Assembly (NCBI GenBank): GCA_029243485.1 | Contig: JAQWRY010000058.1 | Location: 1 to 64,000 of the forward strand | Source of the DNA: Candidatus Binatia bacterium | GTDB taxonomy: Bacteria > Desulfobacterota > Binatia > UBA12015 | DNA: 64,000 bases | Reading direction: 5' to 3' | Shown: positions 39,469 to 47,129 of the stretch, in pieces | Layout of the letters: every line of letters starts with the position of its first letter | Numbering within the stretch: position 1 is the stretch's first letter | Translations under genes and position numbers: made by a program | The notes under the pieces: model-generated | Seen by the model: only the letters and a program-made list of their open reading frames with translations | The model's database searches: none | What the model was told of the DNA's origin: nothing

Positions 39469-40100
39469 GAGACTCCCACGGTACGGACGAAGTTCCGCAG
39501 CAGCTGAATGCCCACACCTTGGCTTTTCTCGGGGTGAAACTGGGTTGCGAAGACGTTATCGCGGGAAACGGCCGACGCGAACTCTTCGTTGCCGTAGGTG
39601 GTCGTCGCCGCGAGCAGCTCGGGCTCGGCCGGCTCGGCGCAGTAGGAGTGCACGAAGTAGTAGTAGGTGCCGTCGTCAATCCCGTCGAGCATGGCGTTCG
39701 GGGTTCGCTTCCGCAGGCCGTTCCAGCCCATGTGCGGGATCTTCACATCCGTCGAGCGGAACTTCACGACCTTGCCCGGCAGGATCCCGAGACCCGCAAC
39801 GCGCCCGAACTCCTCGCTCTCTTCGAAGAGGATCTGCATCCCAACGCAGATCCCGAAGAACGGGCGGCCCGAACCGGCCGCATCGAGAACCGCGCCGGTC
39901 AGACCAGCTTCGGCGAGGCTCGCCATGCAGTGCGCAAACGCACCCACGCCGGGCAAAACGACCGCCTCCGCGTTCTCGACATCCGACGCTTCGGGCGTGA
40001 CACGAACCTCCAGATCGAGACCTTCCTCGGCCACGGCACGCTCGATGCCCTTCTGAGCGCTTCTCAGGTTGCCGACACCGTAGTCGACGACCGCGATCAC
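39465..40100 (-). CDS. hisH: Imidazole glycerol phosphate synthase, glutaminase subunit
   Basis: 211 residues of a class I glutamine amidotransferase. The nucleophile is Cys85 in G-I-C-V-G-M-Q, the His-Glu pair is in T-Q-F-H-P-E-K-S-Q, and the N-terminus has D-Y-G-V-G-N-L. It releases ammonia from glutamine for HisF. It overlaps hisB by 4 bp. Confidence 0.97.
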   Translation of the reverse strand: MIAVVDYGVGNLRSAQKGIERAVAEEGLDLEVRVTPEASDVENAEAVVLPGVGAFAHCMASLAEAGLTGAVLDAAGSGRPFFGICVGMQILFEESEEFGRVAGLGILPGKVVKFRSTDVKIPHMGWNGLRKRTPNAMLDGIDDGTYYYFVHSYCAEPAEPELLAATTTYGNEEFASAVSRDNVFATQFHPEKSQGVGIQLLRNFVRTVGVS

Positions 40101-40807
40101 AGAAGTCCTTTTGTCGAAAGCACTCCGGTCACGCGCGGATCGAACTGCGTCGCCACGTCGAGCGCGCGCCCGAGTCCCTTGAACATCGCCTCGATCATGT
40201 GGTGCGGATTACGGCCGCGAATGCAGTCCACGTGGAGATTCATCCGAACCTCGTTGATGAACGAGAGCAGGAAGTCATGCACGAGGCCCGTGTCGAAGTC
40301 GCCGACGCGTTCCTGGCCCGGGTCGAGCTCGTAGACCAGGTAAGGCCGGCCGGAGAGATCGGCGACGATCGAGACGAGCGCCTCATCGAGCGGAACCGAA
40401 GACTGTCCGAATCTACGGATGCCGGTCTTGTCGCCGAGCGCCTCCCGAAACACCTGCCCGAGCGTCAATCCGACGTCTTCGACCGTGTGGTGCTGATCGA
40501 CCTCGAGATCGCCGGTCGCCCGGACGACGAGGTCGAAGAACCCGTGCTTGCTCCAGAGCTCGAGCATGTGGTCGAGGAACGGTACGCCCGTCGAGATCGT
40601 CGAGGCGCCGGAACCGTCGAGCGAGAGCTCGACGAAGACGGTCGTCTCCCGCGTAGTCCGCTCGAGGGCGGCCGTGCGCGCCAGCACCGCCTTGCGGCGT
40701 GCCGGGGCCTTCGCGCGGGGCGCGGGCCGGCCGGCCGGAGCCGAGCGCTTCTTCGGAGACGTCTTGCGCGCCTTGGCGGCGCTCTTCTTGGTGGCCTTGC
40801 GTGCCAT
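40097..40807 (-). CDS. hisB: Imidazoleglycerol-phosphate dehydratase with basic N-terminal extension
   Basis: 236 residues. The dehydratase begins at about residue 42 (L-A-R-T-A-A-L-E-R-T-T-R-E-T) and has D-H-M-L, the H-H-T-V-E-D metal motif and the matching N-P-H-H-M-I-E. It lacks a phosphatase domain, so a separate histidinol phosphatase is needed. The first 40 residues are almost only Lys, Arg, Ala, Pro and Ser, like histone H1 tails. A GTG at 40687 could instead give a normal-length protein. It is the first gene of the hisB-H-A-F-CDF unit. Confidence 0.95.
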   Translation of the reverse strand: MARKATKKSAAKARKTSPKKRSAPAGRPAPRAKAPARRKAVLARTAALERTTRETTVFVELSLDGSGASTISTGVPFLDHMLELWSKHGFFDLVVRATGDLEVDQHHTVEDVGLTLGQVFREALGDKTGIRRFGQSSVPLDEALVSIVADLSGRPYLVYELDPGQERVGDFDTGLVHDFLLSFINEVRMNLHVDCIRGRNPHHMIEAMFKGLGRALDVATQFDPRVTGVLSTKGLL

Positions 40808-40916
40808 CGACGGATTGTCGCATACAGACCCGGTAGGCGCGAGATTCCAGCCTGGCCGGGGCCCCGCATTCTACGGCCGTGTTGAAAGGGCCGGCGGCAG
40901 CGGGCAAGCTCGAAGA

Positions 40917-41657
40917 GTGGAGACGGAACCATACGAAGATGAGGGGCCAAGCGTTCTCGGGAGCTACGCACACGCCTGGGGGACGCTGAAGGCGATGCCG
41001 GGGCGGCTGATTCTGATGCTGTTCCTGTTTGCGGTTCTCCAGCTCCCGGCCTACGCCGACTTCGGCGGCGCTTTCGGCAGCCTGGTCGGCAACCTCTACC
41101 GGCTGCTGGTCCTCGGCCCCCTCACGTTTGGGCTTTCGTACTGCTTCCTGATCGCGATCCGAGGCAATACGCCGGAAGTGGGAGACCTGTTCGCGCCCTT
41201 CCAGCGCGCCTACACCTCGGCGGTCGCCGCGAGCTTCCTCCTCCCGGTCGTCCTCGTCATCGCGAGTCTGCCCATGATCGGCGCCCTCGGGATCGTGTTT
41301 CTCGGAGACGAGCCCTCACCCATCCTGACGGTCGCTGCCTCCACGCTGGTCGCCCTACCCATTTTCGCCGCGGTGCGGTTGAGCTTCGTTCCCTACCTGC
41401 TCATCGAGGAAGGCCTCGGCCCGATCGACGTGCTCGGTGAGAGTTGGGCGCGCACGCAGCCCGTTCAGATGCCGATCCTCGGGGTGGAGATGCTGTCCGC
41501 CGCCCTCCTCGCCATCGGCCTCGCGCTTCTGGTGGTGGGTGCAGTCCCGGCCATGATCCTCGCCGGGCTGGCCATCGCGACGATCTACGACGACGTCTCG
41601 CCCGACCTGCCGGACGAAGACGACGGGGTCGACCTCACGCCGCCGAGCGCGGTCTAG
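40917..41657 (+). CDS. Predicted multi-spanning membrane protein
   Basis: 246 residues from a GTG at 40917; an ATG at 40995 is possible but would cut conserved-looking residues. The pattern S-Y-A-H-A-W-G-T-L-K-A-M-P-G-R followed by five or six hydrophobic segments resembles the DUF975/GlpM-like membrane domains that line up as two repeated TM groups. The C-terminus is acidic (D-L-P-D-E-D-D-G-V-D). Function is unknown. It is divergent from hisB and convergent with the GH51 gene. Confidence 0.75.
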   Translation: METEPYEDEGPSVLGSYAHAWGTLKAMPGRLILMLFLFAVLQLPAYADFGGAFGSLVGNLYRLLVLGPLTFGLSYCFLIAIRGNTPEVGDLFAPFQRAYTSAVAASFLLPVVLVIASLPMIGALGIVFLGDEPSPILTVAASTLVALPIFAAVRLSFVPYLLIEEGLGPIDVLGESWARTQPVQMPILGVEMLSAALLAIGLALLVVGAVPAMILAGLAIATIYDDVSPDLPDEDDGVDLTPPSAV

Positions 41658-41664
41658 AAACTTC

Positions 41665-43161
41665 CTAAGCCCTTGGGCTCAGTTCGAAAGTCATCGCCAC
41701 CACCGACAGCGGTGCGAGTTCGGCAACCGCCGCGCCCGCGTCGACTCGGACGTCACCGAACGATCGCGGCACGATCACGTTCGGGTTCTCGAAGGAGTTC
41801 TCCGCCTTGGGATCGTCGCCGGTCACGATCTCCGCATCGACAAGTGCTGCGACCTGCCGATCCGCAAGATCCACCCGGAGTGGCGCGGTCTCCGTGAGGC
41901 TGCGATTGGTCGCGAAGACGTGCATCCGGTCGCCATCGAGAATCGCGCTCGCGTCGACCGTGTGAACCCGACCGTTGGTCGCGCCTTCGTACACCGGGCC
42001 GTCCACCACGGCGCGGAGCGCGCGCCCTGTCCGGCGCTTCGCGTACATCTCGAACACGTGGAAGATCGACTGCAGGAGAAGATCTTCGCCGCGTGTCTGG
42101 ATCGGCGCGATGACGTTCACGACCTGCGCGATGTTTGCGATCTTCACGACGTCGGCGTGACGGATGAAGCTGTTGAAGAAGCCGGAGACCACCAGAGCGT
42201 CCTCGAGATTGTAGGTCTCCTCGATGAGGTGCGGCGCCTGCTGCCCGGCGCCGCTCATCTCCATGTTCTTATACCAGATGTTCCACTCGTCGAAGCAGAG
42301 GTACGCGCGCTTGGGGCGTTTGCGCTTCGCCTGCACGAAGCGGCAGACCGCATCCATCTCCTCGATCTGCCGATCAATCGAATTCGTCACGGCGAGAAAG
42401 TCCGCCGTATCGTCCGCCCGGTTGTCAACGTAGCGATGGAGGCTGATGTAGTCGGCGAGCCCGCCGACGTACTCGAGAACCTCGCGGTCCCACTGCATGT
42501 AACTCGGCAGGACCGTCATCGACGAACCGCACACTACGAGCTCGATCCGGGGGTCGACGTCCTTCATCATCTTTGCGGCTTGCTGTGCACGAATCGCATA
42601 CTGATCCGCAGGAACATGACCGAGCTGCCACGGGCCGTCCATCTCGTTGCCCAGGCACCATAGCGGCACGGCGTGCGGCGCGGCGCCTCCGTTCTCGACC
42701 CGCATGTCGGCGTAGCGCGTCCCTGCGGGAGCATTGCAGTACTCGACCCAATCCCGAGCCTCCTGTGGCGTTCCCGTGCCGAGGTTCACCGAGAGCATCG
42801 GGGTCCAGTCGAGCTTGCGACACAGACGCATGAACTCCTCGGTTCCGAAGCGGTTCGTCTCGACGCTCTGCCACGCGAGTTCTCGAACCGTCGGCCGGGA
42901 CTCCGCCGGACCGACCCCGTCGAGCCAGTGGTAGCCCGACGCGAAGTTACCCCCGGGGTAGCGCACGACGGGCATCTTCAACCGCGAGAGCGCCGCGAGG
43001 ACGTCACGCCGGAAGCCGTCTTCGTCGGCGTGGACCGAGCCCGGCTCGAACACGCCCTCGTAGACGCACCGGCCCATGTGTTCGAGGAAGCCACCAAAGA
43101 TCCGGGGGTCGACGTCGCCGATTCCGAATCCCGTATGTAGCGTGAGGGTCGTCTCCCCCAT
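41665..43161 (-). CDS. GH51 alpha-L-arabinofuranosidase
   Basis: 498 residues from the ATG at 43161. The acid/base is Glu173 in W-C-L-G-N-E-M-D-G-P-W-Q and the nucleophile is Glu292 in F-D-E-W-N-I-W-Y. Y-P-G-G-N-F near residue 70 is also typical. The barrel is followed by a C-terminal beta sandwich. There is no signal peptide, so it acts inside the cell on imported arabino-oligosaccharides. It lies 16 bp after the oxygenase gene in an apparent PadR-controlled operon. I see no arabinose pathway genes nearby. Confidence 0.93.
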   Translation of the reverse strand: MGETTLTLHTGFGIGDVDPRIFGGFLEHMGRCVYEGVFEPGSVHADEDGFRRDVLAALSRLKMPVVRYPGGNFASGYHWLDGVGPAESRPTVRELAWQSVETNRFGTEEFMRLCRKLDWTPMLSVNLGTGTPQEARDWVEYCNAPAGTRYADMRVENGGAAPHAVPLWCLGNEMDGPWQLGHVPADQYAIRAQQAAKMMKDVDPRIELVVCGSSMTVLPSYMQWDREVLEYVGGLADYISLHRYVDNRADDTADFLAVTNSIDRQIEEMDAVCRFVQAKRKRPKRAYLCFDEWNIWYKNMEMSGAGQQAPHLIEETYNLEDALVVSGFFNSFIRHADVVKIANIAQVVNVIAPIQTRGEDLLLQSIFHVFEMYAKRRTGRALRAVVDGPVYEGATNGRVHTVDASAILDGDRMHVFATNRSLTETAPLRVDLADRQVAALVDAEIVTGDDPKAENSFENPNVIVPRSFGDVRVDAGAAVAELAPLSVVAMTFELSPRA

Positions 43162-43177
43162 GTGTGCGGTCCCCGTG

Positions 43178-44662
43178 TCAGGCCCCATCGGGCACCCAGA
43201 CTCCATGGAAACCGTACGGCACCAACTGGGGAAGTGCGATCTCGGCGACCGGACCTCTTTCGACATTCAAGGCGTCGAGCACGAGGAAGGTGCTGGAGTC
43301 ACGCGCGTGGTCGTAGGTGTAGCTGAGGAGCCAGCCCTCCCCCTCGCCGCTGCCTTCGGGCACGAAGAACACTTCGCCGAGATGCCGGTTCGGGCCCGGA
43401 TCCCACTCACGGAGGTCGCCGGACTGGTAGTCGACGTGCAAGACCCCACCCGTGTTGACCGTATCCGGGTGCGGACGGAAGGTCGTCAACCAGCCGTGAC
43501 GATTCCGACGACCGGTGAAGCGACGGTCGTGCACCGGGAAGTCCAGGTTCCGCTCGAAAAGGACCTCGTCGCGGAAGCTCAGCGACTCGCCGGCCGTATT
43601 CACCCGCCAGCGATAGAACGCCTGACGCGTGTCTCCGAACCGCTCGCCGTCCATCATCTTGTCGAACCGACACACGTCGAGGACGATCTCGTCTCCGTCG
43701 CGATACGCATTCAACTCGTGGAACACGTAACAGGGTTCGATCTCGACCCAGCGGATCTGATCCGCGCTACCACCGAGGGGCATCACACCGATGCGCGCGG
43801 GGTAGTCGTCGCTCCACGAAAAAGGGAAACCACCGGCTCCACTGGCGGCGATGTCGAAGTCGAACAAAACCGGGAGATCCCAGAACACGACATCCTGCTC
43901 GGTGATCGCGAACGAGTGCATCATCGAGTTCGCACCGAGCTCGATCTCGGTGCTGTGGATGATCCGACCGCTCGGATCGGCCACGTGATAGGTGAGGTAC
44001 GGGGGAACAAACCAATACCCAAAGAAGTGCATGTTCCCGGTCGCCGGGTCCACCTTGGGGTGCGCTGTGAACGACGTATTGAGCTCGCCCTCAAAGTCGT
44101 TCACGCCGACCGTACTGAGATCACGGGGATCGATCTCGTACGGCGCACCGACCTCTCCCGACGTCATGAGCTTGCCGCCGTGGTAGAACGCGCTCACGTT
44201 GCTCTGATTATTGCCCCGGATCGGCGGGCCCCCGTCCGTAAAGCTCTTACCCCCTGTGTAGAGCGGCGTCTCGATGTACCGGTTGCGGTACCAGGAGGCG
44301 CGGCCGCCATCGAGACGAATCCCGTGCAACATCCCGTCGCCGAGGAACCAATGCCCCGATACGCCCGACTGCGCGTTCGACCCGTTGCGAACGAAGAGTC
44401 CCGACAGCTCCGAGGGGAGCGATCCCACGATCGGCAGATCGAATGCTTCGACCTCCGCGGCGACTGGCCCGAAACCGTTCTGTAGCCACCACGGACGACT
44501 CGGATCGACCTGCAACGGGACGGCGACGTCCGCCGCCGAGGTCGCACTGTCGCCACAGCCCGAGAGCAGAGGCGGGAGTGCAAGAGCGGACGCGGCCGCA
44601 CCCATGCTCCGCAGGAACTGGCGGCGGTCGATGGACCGCGTGAAGGGATCTCGAACCGTCAT
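43178..44662 (-). CDS. Tat-exported carotenoid/lignostilbene oxygenase-family lipoprotein
   Basis: 494 residues. A twin-arginine signal R-R-Q-F-L-R-S is followed by a hydrophobic stretch and a lipobox-like L-L-S-G-C. The beta-propeller of carotenoid cleavage oxygenases follows, with the four iron-binding His in T-A-H-P-K, M-M-H-S-F, V-F-H-E-L-N and G-F-H-G-V-W. V-R-N-G-S-N and G-D-G-M-L-H-G are other family marks. Members cleave the central or exocyclic double bonds of carotenoids, stilbenes or isoeugenol with O2. The start overlaps the padR stop (ATGA). Confidence 0.92.
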   Translation of the reverse strand: MTVRDPFTRSIDRRQFLRSMGAAASALALPPLLSGCGDSATSAADVAVPLQVDPSRPWWLQNGFGPVAAEVEAFDLPIVGSLPSELSGLFVRNGSNAQSGVSGHWFLGDGMLHGIRLDGGRASWYRNRYIETPLYTGGKSFTDGGPPIRGNNQSNVSAFYHGGKLMTSGEVGAPYEIDPRDLSTVGVNDFEGELNTSFTAHPKVDPATGNMHFFGYWFVPPYLTYHVADPSGRIIHSTEIELGANSMMHSFAITEQDVVFWDLPVLFDFDIAASGAGGFPFSWSDDYPARIGVMPLGGSADQIRWVEIEPCYVFHELNAYRDGDEIVLDVCRFDKMMDGERFGDTRQAFYRWRVNTAGESLSFRDEVLFERNLDFPVHDRRFTGRRNRHGWLTTFRPHPDTVNTGGVLHVDYQSGDLREWDPGPNRHLGEVFFVPEGSGEGEGWLLSYTYDHARDSSTFLVLDALNVERGPVAEIALPQLVPYGFHGVWVPDGA

Positions 44663-45318
44663 TGATTTTCTCCCTTTCGCCGGCGGCCCGTGCCTCCGGC
44701 GCTCATCGGGCTCCTCCCCTTCTTGGTGCGGGAAGAATTCTTCTTGGATCGCACACCCGACTCGGACTCAAGGCGCGCGAGCTCTTCCAGTGTTTCGTTG
44801 ACCCAGTCGATCTGCGCGCGGCGCTCGCGCTCTCCGTATCGGAGCGTGATCCGCCAGAACGGCATGTCTTCGGATTCGGGGAAGGACGATTCGAGGCGCC
44901 GACGCATGCCCTCGTAATGCGAAAGGAAGCTCTCCTGCAGGGCCCGGTGGTTCTCGAGTTGGCCCCGCAGAGCCTCACCCGACATCCGCTTGCCAAAGAA
45001 CAACTTCAGCAGGAACTCGTTACGCACGGTCCCCAAGTCGGTCGGCTCCAGGAGCCATTCGTCGAGCGCCTTGCGGCCGGCGTCCGTGACTTCGAATACG
45101 CGCCGCCCGCGAACCGCTTCCGTCCCCTGGACCGCGCGCGTCAGGCCGTCTTCCGCCAGGCGGCGGAGGATCGGATAGATCTGCCCGTAGCTCTCCGCCC
45201 AGAAGTTGCTGGCGCTGCCGTCCAGGGCCTTTTTGACATCGTACCCCGACATCGGCCCCCAACACGTGAGGTACCCGAGGATCGCGAAGGTCGTGCGATT
45301 GACGCGAGACGTAGCCAC
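44659..45318 (-). CDS. PadR-family transcriptional regulator
   Basis: 219 residues. The N-terminal winged helix reads A-I-L-G-Y-L, M-S-G-Y-D-V-K-K-A-L, Y-G-Q-I-Y-P-I-L-R-R-L-A-E-D-G-L and R-R-V-F-E-V-T-D-A-G-R-K-A-L. A C-terminal helical domain follows (Vir_Act_alpha_C type, about residues 90-175), then a basic Lys/Arg tail. PadR proteins often sense phenolic acids or toxic compounds. The GTG start at 45318 lies inside a long inverted repeat. It heads the unit padR, oxygenase, GH51 with an overlapping stop/start. Confidence 0.92.
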   Translation of the reverse strand: MATSRVNRTTFAILGYLTCWGPMSGYDVKKALDGSASNFWAESYGQIYPILRRLAEDGLTRAVQGTEAVRGRRVFEVTDAGRKALDEWLLEPTDLGTVRNEFLLKLFFGKRMSGEALRGQLENHRALQESFLSHYEGMRRRLESSFPESEDMPFWRITLRYGERERRAQIDWVNETLEELARLESESGVRSKKNSSRTKKGRSPMSAGGTGRRRKGENQ

Positions 45319-45348
45319 CGCTCTTCCAGATATATCCAGAAGAGCGGT
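45317..45348. promoter_or_regulatory. Perfect inverted repeat over padR start site
   Basis: 10-bp arms ACCGCTCTTC (45317-45326) and GAAGAGCGGT (45339-45348) flank the 12-bp centre CAGATATATCCA. On the minus strand the second arm holds the probable Shine-Dalgarno (GGAAGAG) and touches the GTG start. It is a good candidate for a PadR autoregulatory operator, and in RNA it would hide the ribosome-binding site. Confidence 0.65.
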
Positions 45349-45351
45349 TGG

Positions 45352-45759
45352 TCAATTCCGATTCGTGCCGTCCCGATCCGCGATCCGGAAGGCCCGGCAG
45401 CTCTCCAGGTAGGCCTCCAGATCCCCGCCCATGAACCCAAAGGGGTCCCAGGGACGCCCGTCGAGCCGGTCCGCGTAGCGCTCGGGGACCATCCAGACCT
45501 CCGCGGTGAAGGATCCGCCCTCTTTCAGCTCGACCTCGAGCGTCCTCCGCTCGTAGAGCCAGTCCTCGAAGCGATCGAGGACGGCAAGCGTGTCGTCGTC
45601 GACGGCGAGGTAGAGACGCCCAAGGGTCGTCTTTCCCTCGGCTTCGACGATTCCCGGATAGACCTCCCCGGAAACGCCGAATCGCTGAAACCCGGCGAGC
45701 GAGGCGCGGTGGGACTCGAGGGTCTGGCCGGTGACGGTGTCCATCACGACCGGAAACAT
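45352..45759 (-). CDS. Gamma-glutamylcyclotransferase/AIG2-like protein; true start probably upstream
   Basis: The listed ATG gives 135 residues with the family patterns F-G-V-S-G-E-V-Y-P-G-I-V, G-R-L-Y-L-A-V and the catalytic-Glu region L-D-R-F-E-D-W-L-Y-E-R. The hallmark Y-G-T-L lies just before this ATG (V-F-T-Y-G-T-L-M), in frame but with no ATG, GTG or TTG upstream. A CTG at 45819-45817 overlapping the hisD stop would include it. Members remove 5-oxoproline from gamma-glutamyl compounds or act on related amides. It is last in the murA-hisD run. Confidence 0.8.
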   Translation of the reverse strand: MFPVVMDTVTGQTLESHRASLAGFQRFGVSGEVYPGIVEAEGKTTLGRLYLAVDDDTLAVLDRFEDWLYERRTLEVELKEGGSFTAEVWMVPERYADRLDGRPWDPFGFMGGDLEAYLESCRAFRIADRDGTNRN

Positions 45760-45815
45760 CAGGGTGCCGTACGTGAAGACCGCACGCCCGGCCCCACCCG
45801 TGGGCGTCGCGGTGC

Positions 45816-47129
45816 TCAGGAGCGCCCGCGCGCCGAGCGCTTGGCGACCCGACGCGCCACGGCCGAGCCATGCGCTTCGAGGCCTTCCATCTCGGCCAGC
45901 CGCAAGAGGGGCGGCGCGAGGCGAGCCAACGCACGCGGCGTCGCCTCGATCACACTCGTCCTCTTCAGGAAGTCATACACGCCGAGCGGGGACGCGAAGC
46001 GCGCGGAGCCACCTGTCGGAAGGACGTGGTTCGGGCCGGCGAGGTAGTCTCCGAAGGCTTCGGGCGACGAGTGCCCGAGGAAGATCGCACCGGCGTGCTC
46101 GATCTTCGGGACGAGACGCCTGGGGTTCTTCACCGCCAACTCGAGGTGCTCAGGCGCGAGTTCGTTTGCCAGCGCGACGGCCTCGGACAAGCCCCGGGTC
46201 ACGACGATCGCGCCCAGGTCGTTCATGGCCTTGCGCGCAATCTCGCCGCGCGGAAGTTCATCGAGCTGTTCACCCACCGCCCTCTCGATCGCGGCGGCGA
46301 GACGAGCGCTCGGCGTGAGACAGATCGCCGTGGAATCCTCACCGTGCTCCGCCTGGGCCAGGAGGTCGGCGGCCACCAACTCGGGATCCGCCGACGCATC
46401 GGCTACGACGACGACCTCACTCGGTCCGGCAACCATGTCGATGCCCACCCAGCCGGCGACCAGACGCTTCGCCGTTGCCACGAACGCATTGCCCGGCCCG
46501 ACGATCTTGTCGACGCGTGGAATCCGCTTGGTGCCGTACGCGAGCGCGGCGACCGCTTGCGCGCCGCCCACCCGATAGATGCGATCGACCCCGGCAAGGT
46601 ACGCCGCGGCGAGGAGTGTGGCGGGCTCGCCCCCCTCGTGCGGCGGCGTGACCGCGATCACCTCGCGCACACCGGCCACCTGCGCAGGGATGGCGTTCAT
46701 CAAGACCGAAGATGGATAGAAGGCGGTGCCACCCGGCACGTAGAGTCCGACGCGGCCGAGCGGACGGATTTCCTGCCCCAGAGTGACGCCGAGCCCGTCG
46801 CGATACCGGAAGGAGCGCTCGCGCTGCTTCGAGTGGAAGGATCTGATCCTTCGGACCGCCACGCGCAGAGCGGCGAGATCCGCGCGCGCCAAGCCCGCAC
46901 AGGCCGCCCGCATCTCCTTGCGCTCAACGACCAACTTCGAAGGAGGGACGCGGATGTGATCGAATTTCTGGGTCGCCTCGGAGACGGCACGATCGCCGCG
47001 TGCACGGACGTCGGCGAGGATTCGGCGCACGGACCGCTCGACGGTCGACTCGAGGGCTTCGCCGCGGCGAGCCCACCTGCGGCGGAGTCGAGCAAAGCCG
47101 GGGTCGGATGTGCGGACGACGAGCTTCAC
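45816..47129 (-). CDS. hisD: Histidinol dehydrogenase
   Basis: 437 residues from the GTG at 47129, which has AGAGGGGAG just upstream and overlaps the murA stop (GTGA); the longer frame to 47390 is an artefact within murA. Motifs are R-V-G-L-Y-V-P-G-G-T-A-F-Y-P-S-S, V-G-P-G-N-A-F-V, the zinc-site A-Q-A-E-H-G and the late A-E-H-L-E. It performs the final two oxidations of histidine synthesis. hisG, often found between murA and hisD in related genomes, is absent here. Confidence 0.96.
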   Translation of the reverse strand: MKLVVRTSDPGFARLRRRWARRGEALESTVERSVRRILADVRARGDRAVSEATQKFDHIRVPPSKLVVERKEMRAACAGLARADLAALRVAVRRIRSFHSKQRERSFRYRDGLGVTLGQEIRPLGRVGLYVPGGTAFYPSSVLMNAIPAQVAGVREVIAVTPPHEGGEPATLLAAAYLAGVDRIYRVGGAQAVAALAYGTKRIPRVDKIVGPGNAFVATAKRLVAGWVGIDMVAGPSEVVVVADASADPELVAADLLAQAEHGEDSTAICLTPSARLAAAIERAVGEQLDELPRGEIARKAMNDLGAIVVTRGLSEAVALANELAPEHLELAVKNPRRLVPKIEHAGAIFLGHSSPEAFGDYLAGPNHVLPTGGSARFASPLGVYDFLKRTSVIEATPRALARLAPPLLRLAEMEGLEAHGSAVARRVAKRSARGRS

